DNA of 33,682 nucleotides. Origin: a virus. The stretch lies in the IMG/VR virus record IMGVR_UViG_3300043446_004487, positions 1 to 33,682 of that record; one strand, written 5' to 3'. The position numbers and the translations under genes were made by a program. Of this stretch, positions 1 to 6,958 are shown in pieces (within the stretch, counting starts at the first letter, position 1; the number at the start of each line of letters is the position of its first letter). The notes under the pieces are model-generated. The model was not told the DNA's origin and did no database searches. It saw only the letters and a program-made list of their open reading frames with translations.

Positions 1-2
1 CC

Positions 3-269
3 GGCATTGGCGGATCCAAGTCAAAGCCACCGGAAGGCTCGGACCCCCAGGAAACCGAGTGCGGCTTTCTCGCGGGAGTGGCCGAAGGGGTCGATACCGA
101 GACGACGGAACTGTCGACGTATTTCTCGCTGTCCACGTGCGACGACGCGTCGTGGTCTGCCTGGCAGCCCGAGAGGCAATCCATCGGTCATGGATCAACT
201 TCAGCCGTGCCAGGAGATACGGGGACGTATCTCGCATTCGTCAGATACCTGGTGGACGGAGGCGAATGA
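3..269 (+). CDS. C-terminal end of a gene running in from the left edge, unknown (possibly structural)
   Basis: An open frame is already open at the first bases and ends at TGA 267-269, giving about 88 residues. It is rich in Gly, Ser, Thr and acidic residues and ends in LVDGGE. The composition (short polar turns, aromatic YF and WSAW patches) resembles the end of a beta-rich phage structural protein, but I recognise no family. A GTG at 78 lies in the same frame and is probably internal. The assignment as structural rests only on composition and on the fact that the right edge of the window also lies in tail genes. Confidence 0.55.
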   Translation, partial: GIGGSKSKPPEGSDPQETECGFLAGVAEGVDTETTELSTYFSLSTCDDASWSAWQPERQSIGHGSTSAVPGDTGTYLAFVRYLVDGGE

Positions 270-273
270 CGGG

Positions 274-375
274 ATGAAGCACAAGCGGCTGCGCGGGTTG
301 GGAGAACCTCTGGCGCGCAGCTGTGACCACCGCAACCAGAAGGGATTGTGGCGACAGCGGAACGGCCAGCCGTAA
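274..375 (+). CDS. Small hypothetical protein, 33 aa
   Basis: ATG 274 follows the previous stop by 4 bases and has GGAGG at 258-262, about 11 bases upstream. The 33-residue product is strongly basic (many Lys, Arg and His) and the third codon positions are mostly G or C, as in neighbouring genes. No family is recognised. It could equally be a non-coding stretch leading into the structured region that follows. Confidence 0.35.
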   Translation: MKHKRLRGLGEPLARSCDHRNQKGLWRQRNGQP

Positions 376-594
376 GCGACAGGGCCAAGCCACACGGGCA
401 GCAGGATGCTCGATAAGCAGGTCGCATGCTTCCGCCCCTGCGGCAGGAAGCCCACCCCTACAGCGTCCTAACGAGCAGTGGGCAGGTGGCGGCTAACCGC
501 AGCCTACGGGCTGGGGATTAGTCGCCGTCCACCCGGAGCGAGCCTTCAAGCAATAGGCAGATTTAGTTCAGAAGACCTTCTATCTGAGAGATGT
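376..594 (+). promoter_or_regulatory. Structured non-coding leader upstream of the rightward operon
   Basis: No convincing gene fills these 219 bases. A hairpin pairs 429-436 with 442-450 (one bulged A, loop CCTGC). A second, larger structure spans 485-533: an outer 5-bp stem GGTGG/CCACC and a 4-bp CGGC/GCCG stem enclose an inner CAGCC-TACG-GGCTG hairpin. Neither is followed by a T tract, so they are not ordinary terminators. The last 50 bases (541-594) are clearly more AT-rich and are a plausible place for a promoter, though no good -35/-10 pair is seen. A 21-codon frame at 403-468 is too weak to call. Confidence 0.45.
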
Positions 595-918
595 ATGTCT
601 GCTCCACAAGAGATCTCGATGCTCCGGATTACAGACGACGCCGGAGAGCAGCTGATCGCTGCATGCGTCAGCGGAGATGCGGCCGACCTTCTGTGCATCG
701 GCCAGCAGGACTCGTGGGCGGAGGACTGCCGCCCGATCACCAGCGTGATCATCAGCGTCAGCGGCGCCATTCAGATCACCGATCCTGCGGATGTCGCTGC
801 CGTGTCGGCGTGGCTGGGCGCTGCGGCGACCTGGCTGCGGATCACCATGCTCGAGTCTGAGCTGAGCCACGAGGAAGACGACGAGGGGCAGGACGAAAAA
901 GAGGAGGACGACGAATGA
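595..918 (+). CDS. Hypothetical protein with acidic tail, 107 aa
   Basis: The frame is open from a GTG at 478, but that would begin just before the hairpin at 485-533. ATG 595 (or 619) is the likelier start, with a weak GAGAG at 586-590. Residues 1-90 are mixed alpha/beta in character with an alternating hydrophobic patch (SVIISVSG). The last 16 residues are almost all Glu and Asp. The stop overlaps the next start (ATGA at 915-918), so it heads a translationally coupled operon. No family recognised. Confidence 0.7.
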   Translation: MSAPQEISMLRITDDAGEQLIAACVSGDAADLLCIGQQDSWAEDCRPITSVIISVSGAIQITDPADVAAVSAWLGAAATWLRITMLESELSHEEDDEGQDEKEEDDE

Positions 919-1166
919 GCGGATACATCGGCAAGGCGCTGAGCGCGTTCTTCCGGGAGCACGAGTACATCGTGACTGCCGCCAGAGCAGTGGGCGAGGC
1001 AGTTCGCTTCAAGCAGCACCTCCGGGAGAAGGTCACGAACCAGGCCACTGGCCTGTGCACGCACCGCTGGCAGGTGCAGTTCGGGACGGAGGCAGAGGCG
1101 GAGAAGTTCGACGAAGCCATCCGGGAGCTGGTCGAGGCGGTGTCCGTCGGCAGGGAGGAGTCGTGA
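915..1166 (+). CDS. Hypothetical protein, 83 aa
   Basis: The start overlaps the upstream stop as ATGA, and its own stop overlaps the downstream GTG as GTGA. It therefore sits inside the coupled operon between an acidic small protein and a nuclease. It looks mainly helical, with charged helices at the N terminus and a C-terminal helix rich in Glu and Ala (EAEAEKFDEAIREL). I recognise no domain. Confidence 0.75.
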   Translation: MSGYIGKALSAFFREHEYIVTAARAVGEAVRFKQHLREKVTNQATGLCTHRWQVQFGTEAEAEKFDEAIRELVEAVSVGREES

Positions 1167-1864
1167 GCAATGCTCGTCAGGAACTATCGCTGTTCGCCTC
1201 AGAGTTCCCGTACTGCGCGGTGTGCTGGAGCAGGGACGAAGCCCTGCATATCCATCACCTGCAGCAGGGCGCAGGAAGGGACCACGACAGGAGAAACCTC
1301 CTGCGTCTCTGTCGCTTCTGCCACGACGGATTGCACTTCGGGGGGAAGGACAACCTCACGAAAGCAATGTGCCTCACCGCAAAAAGAGAAACAGACGACC
1401 GCCACTACGATCCTGCGTTTCTGGCGTCGCTGCGTCTCAAGAAGCACTTAGGGTACGGCCCGGGCCGCTACCCGTTCAGGGTCTTCATGTGGAGAAGAAA
1501 GAACGGAATCCCACCGGAGCTCGCTCAGATGGCAATCAACTCTCGGCGCAAGGGCAAGGACGGGGAGCTGGAGGCTGCGGCAGAGTGGAACAAGGTCGTC
1601 CCGAAGGCGATGGCCAGGCGCTCGCAGCAGCACAGCGGGACAGAGAGCTCGAGCGACTTGATCGCCCCAGGCACGCCGCACCTGTGGCTCGAAGTCAAAC
1701 GCACGCAAGTGATCAACGTGCAGGCCGTCATGGAGAAGGCAGCCGAGCAGTGCGGAGAGCTCACGCCGGTCGTGCTGCACAGGAAAAACGACAGCGACTG
1801 GCTGGTCACGGTCCGACTCGACGACCTGCAGAAGGTCGTGTCCCAGGTGAAGGGAGCGTCGTGA
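1163..1864 (+). CDS. Predicted nuclease: HNH-like zinc finger plus PD-(D/E)XK domain, 233 aa
   Basis: The GTG start at 1163 is preceded by GGAGGAG and overlaps the previous stop. Residues 18-58 hold an HNH-type arrangement: C18xxC21, HH at 31-32, N45, C50xxCH (53-54) and H58. Residues 128-225 resemble phage and archaeal Holliday-junction-resolvase-like PD-(D/E)XK enzymes: E137 in a GKDGELEAA helix, D165 in SSDLI, then EVK at 177-179. The two parts together suggest a structure-specific or site-specific DNA endonuclease. Whether the HNH part cuts or only binds zinc cannot be told. The next gene starts at the overlapping TGATG. Confidence 0.8.
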   Translation: MSNARQELSLFASEFPYCAVCWSRDEALHIHHLQQGAGRDHDRRNLLRLCRFCHDGLHFGGKDNLTKAMCLTAKRETDDRHYDPAFLASLRLKKHLGYGPGRYPFRVFMWRRKNGIPPELAQMAINSRRKGKDGELEAAAEWNKVVPKAMARRSQQHSGTESSSDLIAPGTPHLWLEVKRTQVINVQAVMEKAAEQCGELTPVVLHRKNDSDWLVTVRLDDLQKVVSQVKGAS

Positions 1865-2169
1865 TGCCAGAGAACCATTCATTCCTGATCAACGGCGTTC
1901 GCTGGCTCTGGCGCTACACCAAGCTCAAGGGTCAGGCGCAGGGGTGGGCCTTCCTGAAAGACCCGAAGAACCCCAACGTCCGCGAGAAGATCCTGATCGA
2001 CGAGCGCCTCACCGGCCGCGCCAGACTCAACACAGAGATCCACGAATTCCTGCATGCGGCAAACCCGACGCACTCGGAGGAGCACGTCACGCAGCAGGGG
2101 GATGACCTCGCCAGGATTCTCTGGGCACTTGGGTACAGGAGGGATCGTTCCGATGAACGTCAACCTTGA
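1864..2169 (+). CDS. Small HExxH (zincin-like) protein, 101 aa
   Basis: ATG 1864 overlaps the preceding TGA. The N-terminal half contains beta-type segments (FLINGVRWLWRY). The middle has the zinc-binding signature HEFLH within EIHEFLHAANPTH, followed by SEEH, which could supply a third acidic ligand. This is the pattern of small phage metallopeptidase-like proteins, so hydrolase activity is possible but unproven. It lies between two nuclease-like genes. It ends 17 bases inside the next gene's start region. Confidence 0.7.
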   Translation: MPENHSFLINGVRWLWRYTKLKGQAQGWAFLKDPKNPNVREKILIDERLTGRARLNTEIHEFLHAANPTHSEEHVTQQGDDLARILWALGYRRDRSDERQP

Positions 2170-2620
2170 GTGGTACGAGGTGAGCCGCGCCGCGCTGGTG
2201 GGCGTCTCGCGCAACGTCGAGGCCCTGCGGCGTGGACTGCAGAACCGGATGCAGATCAACGACGAGTGGTCGATCCATATTCTCGGAGCTCTCGGGGAGT
2301 GTGCTTTCTGCAAGGCGACCAACCGCTACTGGTCGGCAGGAGTGAACACCTTCAAGGGCGGGGATGTTGGAGACAGCATCCAGGTCCGCACTCGCTCTCG
2401 TCACGACTACGACCTGATCGTCCGCGACGGCGACAAGGACGCGGACGTCTTCGTCCTCGTGACTGGCGGGCCGACAGAGTTCGCCGTTCACGGGTGGATG
2501 CTCGGCCGTGATGCCAAGCAGCCGAAGTACCTGGCGAACTACGGGAAACACGGAGACGCGTTCTTCGTTCCGAAGAGAGATCTCAACGACGCCGCTGCCC
2601 TTGTCTGTGGAGACAACTGA
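2153..2620 (+). CDS. Predicted PD-(D/E)XK-like nuclease or nuclease-derived protein, 155 aa
   Basis: ATG 2153 has AGGAGGG nine bases upstream, inside the end of the previous gene. The order E49 (LGALGEC), D71/D74 in GGDVGD, then Q77-V-R79 followed by a conserved-looking beta strand (DADVFVLV) resembles the core of a PD-(D/E)XK nuclease. The usual E-x-K is Q-x-R here. That may be an active variant or an inactivated one. The stop overlaps the next ATG. Confidence 0.6.
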   Translation: MNVNLEWYEVSRAALVGVSRNVEALRRGLQNRMQINDEWSIHILGALGECAFCKATNRYWSAGVNTFKGGDVGDSIQVRTRSRHDYDLIVRDGDKDADVFVLVTGGPTEFAVHGWMLGRDAKQPKYLANYGKHGDAFFVPKRDLNDAAALVCGDN

Positions 2621-3135
2621 TGAACAAGACCACGATGCAGACCTACACCGGAAAGCTTGTCGACCTCGCGAACTTCAAGCCGGAGGACGTTCGTCTGCCC
2701 GACATCTCCCACGCCCTGTCGATCATCAACCGATTCACGGGCCACTCGAAGTGCCCGTACTCGGTGGCCCAGCACTCCGTCGCCGTGAGCAAGCTGACGC
2801 CTCCGGCGCATGCCATGTGGGGCCTCATGCACGACGCGTCGGAAGCCTATCTCGGTGATGTTGCGACTCCGCTGAAGTACATGCTCCCTGACTACCTGGA
2901 GCTGGAAGAGCACGTCCAGAAGACCATCGCAAAAGCATTCGCGCTGAAGTGGCCCATGCCTCCGGAGGTGAAGCGCGCCGACACGGCTGCGCTCATGGCT
3001 GAGAAGCGCGACCTGATCGCGGTTGACCACGACTGGGGTATCTCCTGCGAGCCGATGGCCGGGCCGGTACTTCCATACTCATGGTTCCAGGCAAAGAAGT
3101 TGTTCGAAGATAGATACAAGGAGATTGCGGAATGA
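2620..3135 (+). CDS. HD-domain phosphohydrolase (YfbR/DatZ-like), 171 aa
   Basis: The HD metal site is complete: H52 (VAQHS), H71-D72 (LMHDASEAYLGD) and D121 (KRADTAAL). Length and motif spacing fit the YfbR-like 5'-deoxynucleotidase or dNTP-phosphohydrolase family that many phages carry. The dATP triphosphohydrolase DatZ of 2-aminoadenine (Z-DNA) phages also belongs here. The gene immediately downstream is a MazZ-like pyrophosphohydrolase, so the pair probably shapes the dNTP pool. Starts at a stop-start overlap at 2618-2622. Substrate is not determinable from the sequence. Confidence 0.88.
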   Translation: MNKTTMQTYTGKLVDLANFKPEDVRLPDISHALSIINRFTGHSKCPYSVAQHSVAVSKLTPPAHAMWGLMHDASEAYLGDVATPLKYMLPDYLELEEHVQKTIAKAFALKWPMPPEVKRADTAALMAEKRDLIAVDHDWGISCEPMAGPVLPYSWFQAKKLFEDRYKEIAE

Positions 3136-3488
3136 AGTCAACGGATGAGTCGCGTGTGCGGTACGAGACGGGTGCAGTTCGGTCCTCCGATGCGGAGGCT
3201 ACGAGGTACGACCTGATCAGTCCGATCGGACTGGCGGCGGTTGCTGCTGCGTGCGCAGAGGGCGCGGAGAGATATGGCGATTTCAACTGGGAGAAGGGGA
3301 TGCCAGCGTGCGACCTCATCAACCACGCACTGCGGCACGTGTACCTGTTCCTCTCGGGCGATCGCTCGGAGGACCATCTCGGGCACGCCGCCTGGAACAT
3401 GCTCGGAGCGATCCATTCCCTCGAGGTCTGGCCGGAGATCAACGAGGGAACCCTGAGGTCCGGCTTCTGCGAGCCACCAACCAAATGA
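3132..3488 (+). CDS. dATP/dGTP pyrophosphohydrolase-like protein (MazZ/DUF5664-like), 118 aa
   Basis: Residues 24-90 match the phage dATP/dGTP diphosphohydrolase pattern: ATRYDLISP, EGAERYGDFNWEKG, then HALRHVYLFLSGD and HLGHAAWNMLGAIH. These all-alpha NTP pyrophosphatases bind metal through Glu and Asp residues in the paired helices. In Z-genome phages, MazZ makes the dGMP used by PurZ and removes dATP. Related proteins also occur in phages with normal DNA. It overlaps the HD gene by 4 bases (ATGA), indicating coupled expression. No purZ is seen in this window. Confidence 0.78.
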   Translation: MKSTDESRVRYETGAVRSSDAEATRYDLISPIGLAAVAAACAEGAERYGDFNWEKGMPACDLINHALRHVYLFLSGDRSEDHLGHAAWNMLGAIHSLEVWPEINEGTLRSGFCEPPTK

Positions 3489-4006
3489 TTGAGCGGCTGG
3501 ACGCACAGTCCATGACGATCACGGAAGACGACCCCGACCGCCCATGGAGGGAGTTTATGGCGGGGATCATGGCCCACACTGTGGAGCTGTGCCTCTGGCT
3601 GTGCAGGAAGGCGGACGGCCGGCCGGTGCGGGCCTACCCTCGAAGCATCCACAGGCGGCTGATAAACGCAGCCATAGCCTGGCGGTGGGTTTTCGAGCCG
3701 CAGGAATGCGAGCTGCCGCTTTCGGAAGTGTGCCTGTTTTTAGGGCTCAGCGAGTGCAGGGTTCGCCGCCGGATCCTGGCCGCCTGTTCCCCCCGCAGGG
3801 ACATAAACCAGTTAGTGGTCCAGATTATCTCCGAATGCGGGGGCAGCGATGCCAAGCCTAAACGAAAAGCTCCGCGTCCTAGTCGAGTGGTCTCCGCTGA
3901 TTGGTCTCGCCTCCGAGATTTCCGCCGCGACCACCCCTTTGGAACGAGCATTGAAGATTTCCGCCGCCTTGAGGTGGGTCGCCGGGAAGACAAACACCAA
4001 GCTTGA
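3485..4006 (+). CDS. Hypothetical protein with possible helix-turn-helix, 173 aa
   Basis: ATG 3485 overlaps the mazZ-like stop (ATGA). Residues around 77-105 (LPLSEVCLFLGLSECRVRRRIL) could fold as a helix-turn-helix: a helix, a GLS turn and a basic recognition helix. The C-terminal 50 residues are very basic and are read through the same DNA as the first 158 bases of the next gene. Function unknown. DNA or RNA binding is a guess from the basic tail. Confidence 0.6.
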   Translation: MIERLDAQSMTITEDDPDRPWREFMAGIMAHTVELCLWLCRKADGRPVRAYPRSIHRRLINAAIAWRWVFEPQECELPLSEVCLFLGLSECRVRRRILAACSPRRDINQLVVQIISECGGSDAKPKRKAPRPSRVVSADWSRLRDFRRDHPFGTSIEDFRRLEVGRREDKHQA

Positions 4007-4121
4007 CGACGAGCTGGTGGATCTCCTCGAGGCTGTGCTCAAGAGTCCGGAGGGCGCGGCGCTGTTCAAGTACCTCGTCGAGCTGACGACTGTCATGGCG
4101 AAGGCTGAGGTGCCGCAGTGA
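3849..4121 (+). CDS. Hypothetical small helical protein, 90 aa
   Basis: ATG 3849 has only a weak purine stretch (GGGGGCAG) upstream and lies 158 bases inside the preceding frame. Codon use in this frame is good, and the product is a regular amphipathic helical protein (LRVLVEW, LDDELVDLLEAVLKS). The stop overlaps the next GTG as GTGA. No family recognised. The overlap leaves some doubt about which frame is used in 3849-4006. Confidence 0.6.
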   Translation: MPSLNEKLRVLVEWSPLIGLASEISAATTPLERALKISAALRWVAGKTNTKLDDELVDLLEAVLKSPEGAALFKYLVELTTVMAKAEVPQ

Positions 4122-4351
4122 CCCTGGCTGTGATTGGAGTCTCCGCGCTGGCGGTCGCCGCACTGGTGGCGTTCGCCCCCAAGCTGGAGCTGCGCCCCAG
4201 CGAGCCGATGACGCCAGCCACCCGGGCTGCTTGGGTTGCCAGGCTGATCGCCCTGGCCGAGCAGGCAGAGAAGTCCGGCGGCACCGACGTAGCGGACGCA
4301 GCCAGGGTTCTGGTGGCGGCGCTGATCGCCCCGAAGGTTCCCAAGCAGTAG
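4118..4351 (+). CDS. Small membrane-anchored protein, 77 aa
   Basis: GTG 4118 overlaps the previous stop. Residues 3-20 (LAVIGVSALAVAALVAF) form one hydrophobic segment, followed by a soluble Ala/Glu-rich helix to the end. A single-pass membrane protein next to secreted and protease genes could belong to a lysis or envelope module, but no family is recognised. Confidence 0.65.
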   Translation: MTLAVIGVSALAVAALVAFAPKLELRPSEPMTPATRAAWVARLIALAEQAEKSGGTDVADAARVLVAALIAPKVPKQ

Positions 4352-4367
4352 CAGTCTGGGGTGGCGC

Positions 4368-4796
4368 ATGAACATCATCCGGGCTTCGGTCGTGGCCGCA
4401 TGCCTCGCCATAGGCGCTGGCAGCCTCGCTGCGCACTTTCTGGCTGCCGGCGTGCCGGCACCAGTCCCAGCCCCAACTCCGGCTCCTGAGGGCATCCTGG
4501 CGCCCCTGGACAGGGCCGACCGGAAGAACCTCCTGGACTTCTATGCGGCGATGGCGGACATCATCGTCCGGGACGGACAGGCAGAGAACCCTGTCTGCAA
4601 GAGCACCTTCGCCCTGAGGGAGAAGCACCGCCAGGCGCTGGCCATGGCGTTCGCCCATACGGGGATCGTCGGGAAGTATCCGGGACTGGGTGAAAGGCTG
4701 GATGCCTACCTCCTGGCGGCGATCGGCGACACGGACGTACTGCTGACTCCCGAATCCAGGGATGCGGCGGCCAGGTCGTTCTTGAGCATCAAGTGA
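4368..4796 (+). CDS. Putative secreted or membrane-anchored protein, 142 aa
   Basis: The N terminus looks like a signal peptide or anchor: MNIIR followed by a hydrophobic stretch to about residue 27. A Pro-Ala linker (APVPAPTPAPEG) comes next, then a helical domain of about 100 residues with one Cys. It would face the outside of the cytoplasmic membrane. It sits just upstream of the papain-fold protease. Function unknown. Confidence 0.65.
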   Translation: MNIIRASVVAACLAIGAGSLAAHFLAAGVPAPVPAPTPAPEGILAPLDRADRKNLLDFYAAMADIIVRDGQAENPVCKSTFALREKHRQALAMAFAHTGIVGKYPGLGERLDAYLLAAIGDTDVLLTPESRDAAARSFLSIK

Positions 4797-4813
4797 CTCT
4801 GACGGGGTGACCT

Positions 4814-5749
4814 GTGGAAGGCCAGTTTCTCCCGGAAGAGATCGTTCGCGCCTACGACCAGGGTCTTGTCGGCGCGTACTGCGATCCTGAGGACACAGCC
4901 AGGCTTCTTTCCGCGCTGCCGATGCCGCTCTTTGGCGACACGCTGGCCGGGTCTGGCGCAGGGAAGCTGTCGCTCTCGTACCTGGCTGTGCTCGAGTTCG
5001 AGAAGCAAGCCGGGCGCAAGGCCTACGACGAGGCACAGACAACGGGCGACTGCGTGTCGCACGGCACGCGGGGAGCGGCTGATGTTGCCAGGGCCAACGA
5101 CCCCGACATCGCCACGAAAGAAGATTGGGTCGACAGGACTGCGACCGAGCCGCTCTATGGCGCTCGTGGACACAGCGGCCAGGGCGCCTCGTGCTCACGG
5201 CTCGTCGAGTGGGCGCACAAGATCGGCGGCCTGATGCTCCGTACGAAGTATCCAGAGCTCGGCATCGACCTCACGACATACGACGCCACGATCGGGGCCA
5301 GGTGGGGCGCCGGCGGAGTTCCTGACAAGGTGACCTCCGTCGCCGCCAAGCACCGCATCGGAACCATCTCGCTCGTGAGTACGTGGCAGCAGGCGAGGGA
5401 CGCCATCGCCAATGGCTACGGGCTGGTCTGCTGCTCCGATGTTGGGTTCACGCAGGTGCGTGACTCGAACGGCATGGCGCAGCCGCGAGGAACGTGGAAC
5501 CACGCGATGCACTGGCACGGCGCGGACGACACCCGCCAGGGAGACTGCCGGTTCTGCATCCAGAACTCTTGGGGATACACGTGGATCAGCGGGCCGAAGG
5601 TGCACGGGCAACCCGAAGGCTCCTTCTGGATCTCCCAGGCAACTGCACAGCGAATGATCTCTCAGGGTGGAACCTATGCAGTATCGAACGTGGATGGCTT
5701 TCCTAAGAGGAAGCTCAAAGACTGGGGCGCACGAGAGGTGCTCGGATGA
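4814..5749 (+). CDS. Papain-fold (C1A-like) cysteine protease, 311 aa
   Basis: The catalytic set of papain is visible in order: Q75 and C80 in QTTGDCVSHG, H230 in WNHAMHWHG, and N251 in IQNSWG, with the following W-G-Y typical of the family. A GTG start at 4814 is used. No signal peptide is apparent, so the 60-70 residues before Q75 may be a propeptide or a targeting region. It lies between a secreted protein and a Cys-rich small protein. Possible roles are lysis, processing of virion proteins or attack on a host protein; the sequence does not decide. The last codons overlap the next ATG. Confidence 0.85.
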   Translation: MEGQFLPEEIVRAYDQGLVGAYCDPEDTARLLSALPMPLFGDTLAGSGAGKLSLSYLAVLEFEKQAGRKAYDEAQTTGDCVSHGTRGAADVARANDPDIATKEDWVDRTATEPLYGARGHSGQGASCSRLVEWAHKIGGLMLRTKYPELGIDLTTYDATIGARWGAGGVPDKVTSVAAKHRIGTISLVSTWQQARDAIANGYGLVCCSDVGFTQVRDSNGMAQPRGTWNHAMHWHGADDTRQGDCRFCIQNSWGYTWISGPKVHGQPEGSFWISQATAQRMISQGGTYAVSNVDGFPKRKLKDWGAREVLG

Positions 5750-5991
5750 AAATTTCCGTCGCTACTGTCGCCGTGTGGCTCGCGTTCTGCCACGACGTGC
5801 AGCCGCCTGCGCCGCAGCCGCAGCCACAGAAGTGCTGCGCAGAGTGTGCCGGGACGGGGATGGTGTGGTCGGGGGACCGGCTCGTTAGGTCTCAGTGTCC
5901 GTGCCCAGCCTCCTGCAAGTGCGCAGAGAACAGGCCGAAGTCTGCGTCGTTGCCTTGCCAGGATGGAAAGTGCGGAGTGGCTGCCAAGTAG
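5746..5991 (+). CDS. Small Cys-rich protein with N-terminal hydrophobic segment, 81 aa
   Basis: ATG 5746 overlaps the protease stop region (ATGA). Residues 1-15 are hydrophobic and end in LAFC, somewhat like a lipobox although Phe before Cys is unusual. A Pro-Gln spacer follows, then CC-x2-C-GTG, which is the CxxCxGxG half-repeat of DnaJ-type zinc fingers, and then C51, C53, C57, C59, C71 and C76. It may be an exported disulfide- or metal-rich protein working with the protease. No family assigned. Confidence 0.6.
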   Translation: MKISVATVAVWLAFCHDVQPPAPQPQPQKCCAECAGTGMVWSGDRLVRSQCPCPASCKCAENRPKSASLPCQDGKCGVAAK

Positions 5992-6005
5992 GGGGGGCAA
6001 TCTGA

Positions 6006-6278
6006 ATGGACGAGCACGGCGACAGGATCCGCAAGCTGAAGGGCGCGTGGACAAGATCGGAAGGCAAGGACCCGACCGGAGGGCTGAACGCGCGAGGCCG
6101 CGAGTCGTACAACCGCGAGCACGGCGCAAACCTCCAGCCGCCGCAGCCTGAGGGCGGTGCTCGCCGAGACTCGTTCTGCGCCAGGATGCGCGGCATGAAG
6201 AAGAAGCTCACCTCTAAGGAGACTGCCGGCGACCCGGACAGCCGGATCAACAAGTCGCTGCGCAAGTGGAAGTGCTGA
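6006..6278 (+). CDS. DUF6321-like basic phage protein, 90 aa
   Basis: The whole length follows a pattern I associate with small basic phage proteins: SEGKDPTGGLNARGR, YNREHGANLQPPQPEGG, RRDSFCARMRGMKKK and DPDSRINKSLRKWKC at the C terminus. The family (DUF6321, from memory) is common in aquatic phages and has no known function. The density of Lys and Arg suggests nucleic-acid contact. SD is a G-run at about 5992-5997. Confidence 0.75.
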   Translation: MDEHGDRIRKLKGAWTRSEGKDPTGGLNARGRESYNREHGANLQPPQPEGGARRDSFCARMRGMKKKLTSKETAGDPDSRINKSLRKWKC

Positions 6279-6281
6279 AGC

Positions 6282-6641
6282 ATGGACGAGCTTTGCAATT
6301 ACGTCCGGGAGAGGCTGCCGCTTCGGGCCAGGCTCGTCGGCAAGGACCGGCTCGATGACATCGTGCGCATCGCCGTGACTGAGTGGCCGATCGTTCCTCT
6401 GATGGAGTGCGGCAGAGGCTCCGCAGAAGAAGAGCTGCTTCTCGACAGGCTGCGCGTCAGCGTGTCGCGCACGTACGAGCTCGTGCGCGGATCAGAGCCG
6501 CGCTACGGGTTCTTCTGGGCGTTCGTTCTATCAGCCGCTGTCTCGGCAGTCATCCAGGTCATCCTTCGTTGGTGGATCGAGAAGCGCGCCAACAGGTGTA
6601 AAATTGCAGCTTGGCAGTACAGCGTGAAAGGTGACGCGTGA
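6282..6641 (+). CDS. Hypothetical protein with one transmembrane segment, 119 aa
   Basis: The first 75 residues are soluble and mixed. Residues 78-98 (FFWAFVLSAAVSAVIQVIL) form a transmembrane helix, followed by a basic cytoplasm-type tail. Its stop overlaps the next GTG. With the next gene it forms a pair of small membrane proteins, as often seen for holin-type genes, though this is inference. Confidence 0.65.
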   Translation: MDELCNYVRERLPLRARLVGKDRLDDIVRIAVTEWPIVPLMECGRGSAEEELLLDRLRVSVSRTYELVRGSEPRYGFFWAFVLSAAVSAVIQVILRWWIEKRANRCKIAAWQYSVKGDA

Positions 6642-6919
6642 GTAGCGTGGACGTATACGAAGCCGCCCTGCGGATGGTCGAGCGATACGGGTTCGGAATC
6701 ATGCTGGCCGTATCAGTCCTGTGGTTCGTCCGCACGGACGTGGTGCTGCCGATGGTGGATGCACACAAGCAGTTCCTGGTGGAGATGGCGAGAACGCAGA
6801 GAGATATCTCCGCTGCCGTGACGGAGCAGACCCGCCTGATTCAGGCACTCCACCCCGCGAGAGACACGCGGGCGTACACGTCTGCCGTTGAGTCCCGGGA
6901 CGAAGAGAAAAAGAACTAG
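6638..6919 (+). CDS. Small membrane protein (holin-like?), 93 aa
   Basis: GTG 6638 overlaps the upstream stop (GTGA) with GAAAGG ahead. Residues 16-33 (YGFGIMLAVSVLWFV) are one membrane span. The remaining residues form a charged helix that may be a coiled coil. Size and architecture fit a single-span holin or a phage membrane accessory protein. No motif proves it. Confidence 0.6.
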   Translation: MSSVDVYEAALRMVERYGFGIMLAVSVLWFVRTDVVLPMVDAHKQFLVEMARTQRDISAAVTEQTRLIQALHPARDTRAYTSAVESRDEEKKN

Positions 6920-6958
6920 CCTCGCGCAGGACGCGCGTGCACGCGAGCAAGGACGCTC

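Noticed and set aside
403-468. 21-codon gene in the structured leader
   Set aside because: It is too short, lies over the 429-450 hairpin and has no neighbour coupling; only a weak ribosome site is present.
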